NCBI GenBank assembly: GCA_035352715.1
Contig: DAOPYE010000094.1
Location: 1-9,792 of the forward strand
Origin: DAOPYE01 sp035352715
GTDB taxonomy: Bacteria; Acidobacteriota; Holophagae; Holophagales; Holophagaceae
DNA: 9,792 nucleotides
Reading direction: 5' to 3'
In this document: positions 1 through 5,766 of the stretch, piece by piece
Layout: each line of letters opens with the position of its first letter
Numbering within the stretch: position 1 is the stretch's first letter
The notes under the pieces: generated by a model
What the model saw: the letters and a program-made list of their open reading frames with translations, nothing else
Databases searched by the model: none
Told to the model about the DNA's origin: nothing
Position numbers and translations under genes: made by a program

Positions 1-259
1 TGCCCTGGGCCACGTATATCCGGCCATCGAAATAGGTCATGTCCCAGGGATTGCGGGCGAAGGGACTCTTCGCGCCGTTGGAATAGTCGGCGATGCCCAT
101 ATCCACCAGGGTGGGCGTCACGGCCACGGGAACCGTCGTACCGGGGGTGCTGGCGTTGGGTGTCGCCGCATCCGAACTGGAACCGGAACCGCCCCCGCCG
201 CACGCGATCGTCAGGCACCCCAGCAAAACCGCCCATCCCAGGACCGGGAATCGCCTCAT
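1..259 (-). CDS. N-terminal part of a secreted lipoprotein, function unknown (runs off the window)
   Basis: This frame stays open from an ATG at 259 to the window edge, giving about 86 residues. It begins MRRFPVLGWAVLL and continues to a lipobox ending LTIAC, so Cys21 should be lipidated. A Gly/Ser-rich tether with the pattern CGGGGSGSSS follows, then a Thr/Pro-rich linker. The mature part has just begun at the edge (NPWDMTYFDGRIYVAQG). That fragment resembles the opening of a beta-propeller or NHL-type repeat protein, but this is a guess from a short string. An adjacent in-frame ATG at 262 is possible; 259 is preferred because the GAGG core lies 8 bases upstream of it and only 5 upstream of 262. 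It lies 85 bases downstream of the amidotransferase on the same strand with no visible terminator between, so co-transcription is possible. Lipoprotein identity is well supported; function is not. Confidence 0.8.
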   Translation of the reverse strand, partial: MRRFPVLGWAVLLGCLTIACGGGGSGSSSDAATPNASTPGTTVPVAVTPTLVDMGIADYSNGAKSPFARNPWDMTYFDGRIYVAQG

Positions 260-347
260 CATATGCACCTCGCGCTTTGAAAGTGCATCGATGATTCCAT
301 GCCCGGATCGCCTCGCCAAACAGGGATTGAGGCAATGGGGGATATCT

Positions 348-1100
348 TCAGCGGGACAAATTCGAAATGTTTGAAAATACGGCTTTTGCGAAAGAGACAA
401 AAAGCCGTCGAGCCGCCTCGCCAGCGGCATCCGTTCGCTGGACCAGGTTTTCGGGGTGCCACTGCACGCCCAGGACCCATCGCGTCCGATCTTCAGGCTC
501 GATGGCTTCGATGATCCCCCGCTGATCCAAAGCCCAGGCCACGGCCCGAAAACCGGGAGCCAGGCGGTTCACGGCCTGATGATGGCGGCTGTTCACGAAC
601 ACCGGGTCCGCGAGCAGAACCGAGGCAAGCAGGCTTCCGTCGGCAATGGACACTTGATGTCGAACCTCCGGGATATCCGGCGTGCCATGGCTGTGGGCAT
701 CCGCCGCACATCCGAAATGCGAGGGGATGTCCTGGATCAGGCTTCCGCCCAGGGCGACATTCAGCGCCTGCTCGCCACGGCAGATGCCCAGCATGGGCAG
801 GTGACAGGCCCAGGCTTCGCGAATCAGGGGCAGCTCCAACTCGTCCCGCGCCGCATCCACCTCCGCCGAAGGATGCACCGGCTCGCCGGGATCCCAATGG
901 CGGGGGTGGATATCGCCGCCGCCGGATAGCAGCACCCCTACGACGCCTTCCAGATCGGGGGGGCCGTCCTCGGGCGCGACCAACTGAAGCGGGCCGTCCC
1001 ATCCCCCCAGCCGCAAGGCGGGCACGTAAGTCGCCTGCAATCGCACCTTGTCGCGACAGGTCACAAGGATCCTTGACAGGTTTTTGGCGAGCCTCATCAT
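348..1100 (-). CDS. Class I glutamine amidotransferase, PuuD-like gamma-glutamyl hydrolase (peptidase C26 family)
   Basis: The 250-residue protein matches the PuuD/peptidase C26 branch of class I glutamine amidotransferases, which hydrolyse gamma-glutamyl amide bonds; E. coli PuuD acts on gamma-glutamyl-GABA in putrescine breakdown. Visible motifs, in order, are the family LLSGGGDIHP block (about 57-66), DAARDELEL (82-90), the nucleophile elbow LGICRGEQALNV with Cys107, VNSRHHQAVN (about 169-178), and GVQWHPE carrying His215 and Glu217 of the catalytic triad. No signal peptide is apparent, so it is probably cytoplasmic. The ATG at 1100 is preferred. A GTG at 1106 is in frame, but the AGGG ribosome site would then be only about one codon away; an ATG at 1097 is also possible. 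No other putrescine or GABA genes are in view, so the true substrate is open and no gene symbol is assigned. It is divergent from ssb. Confidence 0.88.
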   Translation of the reverse strand: MMRLAKNLSRILVTCRDKVRLQATYVPALRLGGWDGPLQLVAPEDGPPDLEGVVGVLLSGGGDIHPRHWDPGEPVHPSAEVDAARDELELPLIREAWACHLPMLGICRGEQALNVALGGSLIQDIPSHFGCAADAHSHGTPDIPEVRHQVSIADGSLLASVLLADPVFVNSRHHQAVNRLAPGFRAVAWALDQRGIIEAIEPEDRTRWVLGVQWHPENLVQRTDAAGEAARRLFVSFAKAVFSNISNLSR

Positions 1101-1144
1101 GAACACCCTACTACCTGTTCAGATGGGCTGAGCTGGTCTTGATC

Positions 1145-1160
1145 GGTGGAGAGCTCCACC
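1145..1160 (+). promoter_or_regulatory. Inverted repeat abutting the ssb Shine-Dalgarno sequence
   Basis: GGTGGAG and CTCCACC form a perfect 7-base inverted repeat around two bases. As RNA it would fold as a 6-bp GC-rich stem with a GAGC loop. It ends exactly where the purine-rich ssb ribosome site (GGGAGGAGGA, 1161-1170) begins. The CTCC of the 3' arm can alternatively pair with GGAG inside the ribosome site. It could be a leader structure or a DNA operator in the ssb/amidotransferase divergent region. The role is inferred; only the repeat is seen. Confidence 0.4.
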
Positions 1161-1173
1161 GGGAGGAGGAAAC

Positions 1174-1623
1174 GTGTCTGGATCGTTGAACAAAGTCATC
1201 CTGATCGGCAACCTGGGGCGCGACCCCGAACTGAAGATGACCCCCGGCGGCCAAGCGCTGGCGCGGTTCTCCCTGGCCACCACGGAAACCTGGAAGAATC
1301 CCCAGGGCGAAAAGCAGTCCAAGACGGAATGGCACAACATCGTCGTGTGGGGCAAGCAGGCTGAGATCGCCGAGAAGTTCCTGCGCAAGGGCAAGCAGCT
1401 GCTGGTCGAAGGCCGCATCCAGTATCGCGAGTACACGGATCAGGCTGGCGTGAAGAAGACCGCCGCCGAAATCCGCTGCGACAACTTCGTCATGCTGGGC
1501 CGCATGGATGAAGCGCCCCGATCCGGCGCGGGCTATTCCGGCGGTGGAGCGGGCGGTTTCGACGAGCCGCTGCCGCCTCCCCCGGCTTCCGGCGGAAATT
1601 ACGACGACGATATCCCGTTCTGA
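1174..1623 (+). CDS. ssb: Single-stranded DNA-binding protein
   Basis: SSB coats single-stranded DNA during replication, recombination and repair, normally as a tetramer. The 149-residue protein has an N-terminal OB fold (about 4-108) with the family signatures LNKVILIGNLGRDPE, the FSLAT strand and TEWHNIVVWGK, and aromatic residues Trp40, Trp53 and Trp59 in the DNA-contact strands. A Gly/Pro-rich flexible linker (about 113-141) leads to the acidic tip DDDIPF, the docking peptide for SSB partner proteins. Length is normal for a bacterial SSB. The GTG start at 1174 is fixed by a strong GGGAGGAGGA three bases upstream. The gene stands alone rather than beside rpsF/rpsR, and is followed by an intrinsic terminator, so it is probably a single-gene transcript. 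Confidence 0.97.
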   Translation: MSGSLNKVILIGNLGRDPELKMTPGGQALARFSLATTETWKNPQGEKQSKTEWHNIVVWGKQAEIAEKFLRKGKQLLVEGRIQYREYTDQAGVKKTAAEIRCDNFVMLGRMDEAPRSGAGYSGGGAGGFDEPLPPPPASGGNYDDDIPF

Positions 1624-1641
1624 CGGTCACCACTCTTTTCG

Positions 1642-1670
1642 AACGTCCCGCCACCGCGCGGGACGTTTTT
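1642..1670 (+). terminator. Intrinsic terminator of ssb
   Basis: AACGTCCCGC and GCGGGACGTT form a perfect 10-bp stem around a six-base loop (CACCGC). The T run starts at the 3' arm and ends at 1670, giving five T in a row. It lies 19 bases after the ssb stop. The complementary A residues at the 5' arm are few, so it should act mainly for ssb. Confidence 0.92.
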
Positions 1671-1709
1671 ATATCCAGAGCATGGGATCATGTCGTATGG
1701 AGGAACGCC

Positions 1710-2366
1710 GTGACGCTGTCTCCCGCACGATCTGAAGACCACCCCTGGGCTGAACTGCTGAACAGCCTGACGCACGGCGTCGCAGCTGCCCTGGCCATTG
1801 CCGCCCTGGTGGTGATGATCGTCTTTGCGGCCATCGAGGGCCAAGCCCGTCATGTCACCAGCGTCACGCTGTTCGGCTCGATGCTGGTGATCATGTACAT
1901 GATGTCCACGCTGTACCACGCCTTCCGCAGCCCCCGCGTGAAGAAGGTCTTCCGCATCCTGGATCATTCGGCGATCTTCCTACTCATCGCGGGGACGTAC
2001 ACGCCTTTCTGCCTCGTGACGCTGCAGGGGGCCTGGGGCTGGACCATCTTCGGCATCGTCTGGGGCCTGGCGGCGCTGGGTGTGACCTTCAAGGCCGTCT
2101 TCGGCCCCCGCTGGGAGATCCTATCCACGCTGCTGTACCTGGCCATGGGCTGGCTCATTGTGATCGCCATCGCGCCACTGTGGCGCGCCATGCCCGCCGG
2201 AGGCCTTTTCTGGCTCTTCGGGGGCGGCGTGTTCTACAGCGTCGGCATCATTTTCTACGCCTGGGACCGTCCGCCTTACTGCCACGCCATCTGGCACCTA
2301 TTCGTGCTCGCGGGCAGCGCCGCCCATGTGGTCGCCGTCATGGGCTGGGTGATTCCCTGGGGCTGA
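1710..2366 (+). CDS. trhA: TrhA/hemolysin III family (PAQR-like) integral membrane protein
   Basis: The 218-residue protein is mostly hydrophobic, with about seven membrane segments. It carries the conserved pattern of the hemolysin III/YqfA/TrhA branch of the PAQR superfamily. HPWAELLNSLTHG sits at the N-terminus, STLYHAF has His70, LDHSAIFLLIAGTYTPF has Asp85 and His86, and the last part has CHAIWHLFVLAGSAAH with His192, His196 and His206. In PAQR proteins such Ser/His/Asp residues form a membrane metal site. E. coli TrhA is linked to membrane energy homeostasis, and the hemolysin label is historical. The GTG start at 1710 is supported by GGAGGA at 1699-1704, five bases upstream. It lies 40 bases after the ssb terminator, so it needs its own promoter; none is obvious in that short space. 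A hairpin follows at 2422-2453. Confidence 0.93.
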   Translation: MTLSPARSEDHPWAELLNSLTHGVAAALAIAALVVMIVFAAIEGQARHVTSVTLFGSMLVIMYMMSTLYHAFRSPRVKKVFRILDHSAIFLLIAGTYTPFCLVTLQGAWGWTIFGIVWGLAALGVTFKAVFGPRWEILSTLLYLAMGWLIVIAIAPLWRAMPAGGLFWLFGGGVFYSVGIIFYAWDRPPYCHAIWHLFVLAGSAAHVVAVMGWVIPWG

Positions 2367-2421
2367 TCCGTTCATCTTCAGCGTCGGTTCGCGGCCGATG
2401 CGTACAACACGTCGTGGACCA

Positions 2422-2453
2422 TGGGCGGGAGAACACCGTTCATGACCCGCCCA
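2422..2453 (+). terminator. GC-rich hairpin downstream of trhA, terminator-like but without a T run
   Basis: TGGGCGGG and CCCGCCCA form a perfect 8-bp stem around a 16-base loop. GAAC-ACC-GTTC inside the loop can make a small inner stem. It lies 55 bases past the trhA stop. No T tract follows on either strand, so it may be an mRNA 3'-end stabiliser or a factor-dependent end rather than a classic intrinsic terminator. Confidence 0.4.
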
Positions 2454-2498
2454 GAAACGGGCCCCAGAAACTTCGCATTGGCGTACGGGGTTTGGTGA

Positions 2499-2513
2499 TG
2501 CCGGATTCCGGCA
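2499..2513. repeat. 15-base palindrome upstream of the GH30 gene
   Basis: TGCCGGA and TCCGGCA flank a single central T, making a perfect 7-base dyad with an odd centre. It lies about 150 bases before the GH30 start and suits a dimeric regulator operator. No regulator gene is nearby and no known consensus was recognised. Confidence 0.35.
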
Positions 2514-2661
2514 CAGGGCTGCTCGCGCGCATCAAACGGCCGCAGAACGGAATCAGGCCAGAGAGGGGGATGGGTCGACCGGGGCATTTTCTTCTGTGTT
2601 GTAATAACGCCAACCTTCTCAACACGCAGACACGAGCCGAGTCTCCCCCCTGGAGTTCCGC

Positions 2662-4515
2662 ATGATTGTTCCCTCGCCTTTTGGCTCCAAGCCCTCGCTC
2701 TGGATGGCGTGCGGCTCCCTGATGCTGGCCGCGTCGATGCTGGGATGCGGGGGCGGAAGCTCGTCCGACGCCCCGACTTCGACAAACCCAACGAACCCGC
2801 CGGTGACCCAGACAACGCCAACCATCACCTGGGATACGCCTCCGCCGATCACGTACGGCTCCTGGCTGGGCGCCGCCGCCCTGAGCGCAGTCGCCAATGT
2901 GCCCGGCACCTTTTCCTATGCGCCCGCCGTTGGCACCCAGATGAACACGCTGGGGCCCGTCGAGCTGTCCGCCATATTCACGCCGAAGGACACGGCCAGT
3001 TACGCGACCGCCACGGCCAAGGTGACCCTTCAGGTGACCCAGGGAACACCCTCGCTGAAATGGGATACGCCCGCACCGGTGGTTCAGGGCACCGCCCTGG
3101 ATGCCAAACAGCTGAATGCGACGGTTCAGTATGGCGTCAGCGGATTCTTCGGCTACGTGCCGCGCCTCGGCGAAGTCATGAATAATCCTGGAACCCATGT
3201 GCTCACGGCCATCTTCATACCGACCGACACCAAGGCCTATGCGACAACCCAAATCGCGACGGTGTTGACCGTCCTCCCTTCGGCGGGCGTGGCCTCCATC
3301 GACTTCGATGGATCGGCACAAACCATCCGTGGCTTTGGCGGCTCCGAAGCGTGGTCCTCGGGAATGCCAGCGACACAGATTTCCAAGCTATTCGGAACAA
3401 GCCCTGGCGATCTGGGACTGAGCATCATGAGAATCCGCATCGCTCCCGCCACCTGGGACGCCACGGCAAAGACCGCCGGAACCAGCGCCTGGGACGCCGA
3501 GTTGGGCAACGCCAAAGCCGCGCAGGATATGGGCGCCACGATCTTCGCCTCCCCATGGACGCCTCCGCCCAGCATGAAGATCAACAACGCGAGCCGTTCC
3601 GACAAGACCTGGAGCGGGATGCTGGACCCAGGGAAATACGGCGACTACGCGGCCTACCTCAAGGCCTATGTCGATCACGCGACCAGCAAGGGCGTGAATC
3701 TCTACGCCATCTCCATGCAGAACGAACCGGATTGGGATCCACAAGACTACGAATCCTGTCTTTGGTCCGGGGAACAGCTCGCCACCTGGGTCGCCAATTA
3801 TGGAGCCATCCCCACGGCCGGAACCTCGGTCAAACTGATGATGCCCGAATCCCTTGGATTCAGAGCCGCCGCATCCGATCCCGCGCTCAACAACGCCCAG
3901 GCCGCCAATAACATCTCCATCCTCGGCGGCCATCTCTACGGCACAACGCCGAGCTACCCGGTGGTGGCCAAATCGCTGGACAAGGAAGTCTGGATGACCG
4001 AGCACTACCTGGATTCCACCTCGAAAACCTCATCCGCCTCATCCTGGTCGACCACCTTTGCCGATGCGCTGGCGATCGCCGAGGAGGTGCACGCCGCCAT
4101 GACCCTGGGACAGTACAACGCCTATGTCTGGTGGTGGATGGTCTGTTCCAACGACAACCAGCCCACGGGCCTGATCGATTCGAAGGGGCAGCCGACGTTC
4201 TTCGGCATCGGCCTTCAGCACTTCTCTCGATTCATCCGCCCCGGCTACGTGCGTTGCGATGCGACCGCCCTGCCCATGCCGAATGTCCGACTCTCCGCCT
4301 TCAGCGGAGGAGGACATTACGTGATCGTGGCGATCAATTCGAGCAGTTCAGATGTAACCCTTCCCATCCAGATTTTTCCCCACTCCCTCCCCTCGCTGAC
4401 GCCCTACCAGACCACCTCTAGCCAGACGATGAAGGCGCTCGCGCCCGTATCCATCAACGGAGGCCAGTGGACGGCCAACCTGCCCGCCAAGAGCATCACC
4501 ACCTTTGTTGACTAG
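2662..4515 (+). CDS. GH30-family glycoside hydrolase lipoprotein with two N-terminal Ig-like repeats
   Basis: This 617-residue exported protein has a lipobox (SMLGC, Cys29) followed by GGGSSS and a Thr/Pro linker. Two Ig-like repeats follow (about 52-126 and 129-205), each opening with a WDTP strand and carrying the FxPxDTxxYATA-type block. A GH30 retaining glycosidase domain (about 213-617) comes next, with the first strand at IRGFGGSEAW. The acid/base is Glu355 in SMQNEPDW and the nucleophile is Glu447 in VWMTEHYLD, the form seen in GH30 xylanases. YVWWW (488-492) and RFIRPGYVRCDAT (about 523-535) lead into the C-terminal beta-sandwich typical of GH30. It probably cuts xylan or a related beta-glycan at the cell surface. 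The paired arginines that follow YVWWY in glucuronoxylanases read Val-Cys here. The ATG at 2662 has GGAG six bases upstream. It converges on fabD. Family is secure; exact substrate is not. Confidence 0.92.
   Translation: MIVPSPFGSKPSLWMACGSLMLAASMLGCGGGSSSDAPTSTNPTNPPVTQTTPTITWDTPPPITYGSWLGAAALSAVANVPGTFSYAPAVGTQMNTLGPVELSAIFTPKDTASYATATAKVTLQVTQGTPSLKWDTPAPVVQGTALDAKQLNATVQYGVSGFFGYVPRLGEVMNNPGTHVLTAIFIPTDTKAYATTQIATVLTVLPSAGVASIDFDGSAQTIRGFGGSEAWSSGMPATQISKLFGTSPGDLGLSIMRIRIAPATWDATAKTAGTSAWDAELGNAKAAQDMGATIFASPWTPPPSMKINNASRSDKTWSGMLDPGKYGDYAAYLKAYVDHATSKGVNLYAISMQNEPDWDPQDYESCLWSGEQLATWVANYGAIPTAGTSVKLMMPESLGFRAAASDPALNNAQAANNISILGGHLYGTTPSYPVVAKSLDKEVWMTEHYLDSTSKTSSASSWSTTFADALAIAEEVHAAMTLGQYNAYVWWWMVCSNDNQPTGLIDSKGQPTFFGIGLQHFSRFIRPGYVRCDATALPMPNVRLSAFSGGGHYVIVAINSSSSDVTLPIQIFPHSLPSLTPYQTTSSQTMKALAPVSINGGQWTANLPAKSITTFVD
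2815..3276 (+). repeat. Two tandem Ig-like (MBG-type) repeats inside the GH30 protein
   Basis: Residues 52-126 and 129-205 are two diverged copies of one module. Shared landmarks are TP-(T/S)-x-x-WDTP at the start, a central (S/G)-x-x-x-Y-(A/V)-P, an LxAIFxPxDTxxYAT block, then a closing strand. Such repeats commonly space surface enzymes from the membrane in Acidobacteriota; a binding role is possible but not shown. Confidence 0.75.
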
Positions 4516-4554
4516 GCTTGGCACGATCGGAATCCACCCCATCGACACCAAATG

Positions 4555-4595
4555 CCCAGGCCCCGGTCGGCGGAAACATGCGACCGGGGCCTGGG
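4555..4595. terminator. 15-bp hairpin between convergent GH30 and fabD genes
   Basis: CCCAGGCCCCGGTCG (4555-4569) and its exact complement (4581-4595) form a perfect GC-rich 15-bp stem with an 11-base loop. It lies 39 bases past the GH30 stop and about 50 past the fabD stop, so it can serve both directions. What follows is TTCAT on plus and CATTTGG on minus, so neither side has a real T tract. Bidirectional termination is inferred from position and stem strength. Confidence 0.7.
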
Positions 4596-4610
4596 TTCAT
4601 CGAAAGGGCT

Positions 4611-4666
4611 GATCCGCCCTGCGGATCTGGCTGCGCAGGAGCAGGTGCTACAGCGCAGCCAGATCC
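4611..4666 (-). repeat. Two overlapping inverted repeats at the fabD 3' end
   Basis: A perfect 14-bp inverted repeat has arms at 4623-4636 and 4653-4666, with a 16-base spacer that contains the fabD stop codon. A second, 7-bp repeat (GATCCGC, three bases, GCGGATC) spans 4611-4627. They share the bases 4623-4627, so in the fabD mRNA only one can form fully at a time. The first arm of the large stem lies in the last codons of fabD. Function is unknown; 3'-end protection or a switch-like terminator is possible. Confidence 0.55.
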
Positions 4667-5595
4667 TCGGGCGCGCCGATGGAAAGGGCCTTGATCTCGA
4701 CGCCCGCCTCCTTGGCCATGCGGGACGCGATGCCGGCGAGCACCTTGCCGGGGCCCAGTTCCAGGAAGGTGGTGACGCCCGCTTCGAGCAGCAGCTTCAT
4801 GGTGGCCTCCCAGCGCACGGCGCCAGGGATCTGGCGCACGAGGCCCGCGCGGAGTTCCTCGGGATCCACGACGGCCTTGGCGTCCACGTTGTTCACCAGC
4901 GGGCAGATGGGCGCACGGAACGCCAGGGCGTCCAGCACCGGGCGCATGGCCGTCTGCGCGGGTTCCATCAAGGGGCTGTGGAAGGGGGCGCTCACCGGTA
5001 GCTTGATCATCTTGCGTCCGCCCTTGCCCTTCAGGACCTCGATGGCGGCGTCCACGCCTTCCGCATGGCCCGCGATGACGATCTGGCCCGCGCCGTTAAA
5101 GTTCGCCGGCACGACGGTCTTGCCCGTGCGCTCCGAGGCCTCGCGGCAGCCCGCTTCCACATCCGCCACGGCCATGCCAAGGATCGCGGCCATCCCACCC
5201 ACACCGGCGGGCACGGCCTCCTGCATCACGCGCCCGCGCTGGCGAACCGTGCGCACAGCGTCGGCGAATTCCAGCGCGCCACTGGCCACCAGGGCCGAAT
5301 ATTCGCCCAGGCTGTGCCCCGCAACGAAATCGGGCCGCGGCAACTGGGCCTCGAAGGCCCGGACGACCATGGTCGAATGGGTGAGGATGGCGGGCTGGGT
5401 GTTCTCCGTGAGCTTCAAGGCCTCGTCCGGACCCTGGCCCATGATCGCCGAGAGCTCGAAGCCAAGCGCGCCATCGGCTTCCTGTAGCACGGCCTTGGCT
5501 TTCGAGCCGACTTCGCCTTCGGCCTGGGCCAACGCCATGCCCATGCCCACCGCCTGCGAGCCCTGTCCGGGAAACAGCCACGCCACTTTAGTCAT
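4648..5595 (-). CDS. fabD: Malonyl-CoA:acyl carrier protein transacylase
   Basis: FabD moves the malonyl group from CoA to acyl carrier protein, supplying the extender for type II fatty acid synthesis in the cytoplasm. The 315-residue length is normal. It opens with the family block WLFPGQGSQAVGMG (oxyanion-side Gln11). The nucleophile elbow GHSLGEYSALVASG carries Ser95, the RQRGRVMQEA helix supplies the Arg that binds the malonyl carboxylate (Arg120 by position), and SAPFHSPLM carries catalytic His206. NNVDAK (235-240) and LELGPGKVLAG (278-288) complete the set. The ATG at 5595 is supported by GAGGG about seven bases upstream. Unusually, no other fab gene is next to it: the upstream neighbour is divergent msrC and the downstream one is convergent GH30. 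Overlapping inverted repeats lie at its 3' end. Confidence 0.97.
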   Translation of the reverse strand: MTKVAWLFPGQGSQAVGMGMALAQAEGEVGSKAKAVLQEADGALGFELSAIMGQGPDEALKLTENTQPAILTHSTMVVRAFEAQLPRPDFVAGHSLGEYSALVASGALEFADAVRTVRQRGRVMQEAVPAGVGGMAAILGMAVADVEAGCREASERTGKTVVPANFNGAGQIVIAGHAEGVDAAIEVLKGKGGRKMIKLPVSAPFHSPLMEPAQTAMRPVLDALAFRAPICPLVNNVDAKAVVDPEELRAGLVRQIPGAVRWEATMKLLLEAGVTTFLELGPGKVLAGIASRMAKEAGVEIKALSIGAPEDLAAL

Positions 5596-5612
5596 AAATA
5601 TCCCTCAAAAGC

Positions 5613-5629
5613 CGCAACACACGGTTGCG
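5613..5629 (-). promoter_or_regulatory. Short inverted repeat in the fabD leader
   Basis: CGCAAC and GTTGCG are perfect 6-base arms around five bases. It sits 18 bases before the fabD start, between the possible -10 element and the ribosome site, so it could be an operator near the transcription start or a leader hairpin. Only the symmetry is seen; no known fatty-acid regulator consensus was recognised. Confidence 0.3.
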
Positions 5630-5632
5630 AAC

Positions 5633-5659
5633 AGTCTACCGAAACCATCGCGCATTCAA
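5633..5659 (-). promoter_or_regulatory. Possible sigma-70-type promoter of fabD
   Basis: Read on the minus strand, TTGAAT (5659-5654) is followed after 15 bases by TAGACT (5638-5633). Both elements match the consensus in most positions, but the spacer is shorter than the usual 16-18. Initiation would fall near 5625, leaving a leader of about 30 bases. Confidence 0.25.
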
Positions 5660-5766
5660 CGATTGGGGACGAACCCGCCGCGCCCCCAAAAAGCCTGATT
5701 CAGCGATGAAGAACTGTGACGTTTTCCTCTCTGATTCCCGTGGATACTCGCATCGAAAGAGAATCC

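Larger units (their letters stand above)
2367..2661. other. Intergenic region between trhA and the GH30 gene
   Basis: These 295 bases have no convincing gene: frames that cross it lack a ribosome site and run antisense into the GH30 gene. It holds a GC-rich hairpin (2422-2453), a 15-base palindrome (2499-2513) and an AT-richer patch near 2585-2610 that includes TAATAA (2602-2607), a possible -10 element without a good -35 partner. The patch is bracketed by GTGTTG (2596-2601) and CAACAC (2620-2625), a 6-base inverted repeat with an 18-base gap. The GH30 promoter and any regulator site should be here. Confidence 0.55.

Noticed and set aside
456..929. A 157-codon plus-strand frame opposite the amidotransferase
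   Set aside because: The minus strand has the complete catalytic triad and family motifs of a C26 amidotransferase; the plus frame has none.
1101..1106. An upstream GTG start for the amidotransferase
   Set aside because: It would sit almost on the AGGG ribosome site, whereas the ATG at 1100 has normal spacing.
2440..3321. A 293-codon minus-strand frame covering the trhA-GH30 gap and the GH30 N-terminus
   Set aside because: Its product is Arg/Gly/His-rich with no motifs, and it overlaps the lipoprotein signal and Ig-like repeats on the plus strand, which are clearly coding.
4517..4535. A TGGCAC string after the GH30 gene suggesting a sigma-54 promoter
   Set aside because: The matching TTGC element at the required spacing is missing, and no gene starts downstream in that direction.
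5716..5766. An upstream GTG start that would extend the methionine sulfoxide reductase by 17 residues
   Set aside because: The added residues are not part of the family fold and the ribosome site is no better; the ATG at 5767 already leaves an N-terminus longer than the E. coli enzyme's. Kept as an alternative only.
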